DNA of 64,000 nt, from contig NZ_FMAR01000007.1 of NCBI RefSeq assembly GCF_900094705.1, forward strand, positions 62,001 through 126,000, read 5' to 3'. Origin of the DNA: Chitinophaga costaii (GTDB lineage Bacteria; Bacteroidota; Bacteroidia; Chitinophagales; Chitinophagaceae). The notes beneath the pieces were generated by a model. It did not search any database, had not been told where the DNA came from, and saw nothing but the letters and a program-made list of their open reading frames with translations. Shown in pieces: positions 63,748 through 64,000 of this stretch; positions within the stretch are counted from its first letter, which is position 1; each line of letters starts with the position of its first letter. Position numbers and translations under genes: made by a program.

Positions 63748-64000
63748 TTATTCCTTTGAATGAAATTCAGCGTTAGTAAAATTTATTCAGATAAATGTTA
63801 TCACCTCACTGGTAAACTCCTGGTTTATACACCTACGTCAGTTCGGAATCCAGTAAAATTGGTTGCAAAGCTAAATATTTTGCCGTATTGCGGCGCAATT
63901 TTCAGCAGGTTTTTTACAAAAAACAACCAATAAATTATTTTTATTATAAATCAATCAGTTACATGAATTCATCTATAATTAAATATTAAATATCGAATCG
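63748..64000. other. Window end, upstream of the decarboxylase
   Basis: About 250 nt of AT-rich leader or intergenic sequence. Presumably holds the decarboxylase promoter; no gene is seen before the window edge. Confidence 0.4.

Overview
The window is a gene-dense chromosomal segment of a Bacteroidota bacterium, most likely of the Chitinophaga/Chitinophagaceae type. The signs are a TonB-dependent receptor paired with a DUF4249 lipoprotein, BlaI/M56 regulatory pairs, FtsX/MacB-type permeases, a head-GIN (DUF2807) protein, OstA-like and LptD outer-membrane biogenesis proteins, a long Lgt, type B L31 and a bacilliredoxin. Several promoters also match the Bacteroidota -7 consensus TAnnTTTG with a TTG near -33. 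Most of the window is core chromosome; no phage, transposase or CRISPR array was seen.

Layout, left to right. 0-9.7 kb: catalase-peroxidase (cut by the window edge), a luciferase-like monooxygenase, an FtsX-type permease, tRNA-Ser, MutS2 and a lipoprotein MsrA. 9.8-18.9 kb: a small unknown protein, a response regulator translationally coupled to a large hybrid histidine kinase, small secreted proteins, a serine hydrolase, a Crp/Fnr regulator, a DoxX-like protein and a small lipoprotein. 19-22.6 kb: an M3 metallopeptidase lipoprotein divergent from an S41 protease, with two palindromic operators between them. 23-25 kb: a low-GC darTG toxin-antitoxin (phage-defence type) module beside tRNA-Arg, in which the toxin gene carries a 2-nt frameshift. 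25.3-41.1 kb: ung, plsC, an outer-membrane assembly cluster (lptD | amidase - MCE/MlaD - OstA-like), nhaA, two small beta-barrel paralogues, Nnr and a membrane pyrophosphatase. 41.2-46.2 kb: an autoregulated Rrf2 repressor with an NAD(P)-binding reductase, then the TonB receptor/DUF4249 pair. 46.4-49.1 kb: a BlaI/M56 module with the same operators as the S41 gene. 49-54 kb: acylphosphatase, a 2H-phosphoesterase-like protein, TpiA, a GlmU-like protein, L31 and YajQ. 54-57.3 kb: an ECF sigma - anti-sigma - adhesin-like - GIN-domain operon. 57.8-64 kb: hemerythrin-like protein, Lgt, bacilliredoxin, Hsp20, a membrane protein, a possible small gene and an arginine-decarboxylase-like enzyme.

Three points stand out. 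(1) The darT toxin gene is frameshifted while its darG antitoxin is intact. (2) The 16-bp BlaI-type palindrome TACGAAAATATTCGTA occurs in front of blaI and again, in a tandem arrangement, in front of an S41 protease 25 kb away. This predicts a regulon in which an M56 protease sensor controls another envelope protease rather than a beta-lactamase. (3) The sigma/anti-sigma operon has overlapping genes and ends in two repetitive secreted proteins. All functional statements come from sequence reading and family knowledge; no searches were run.
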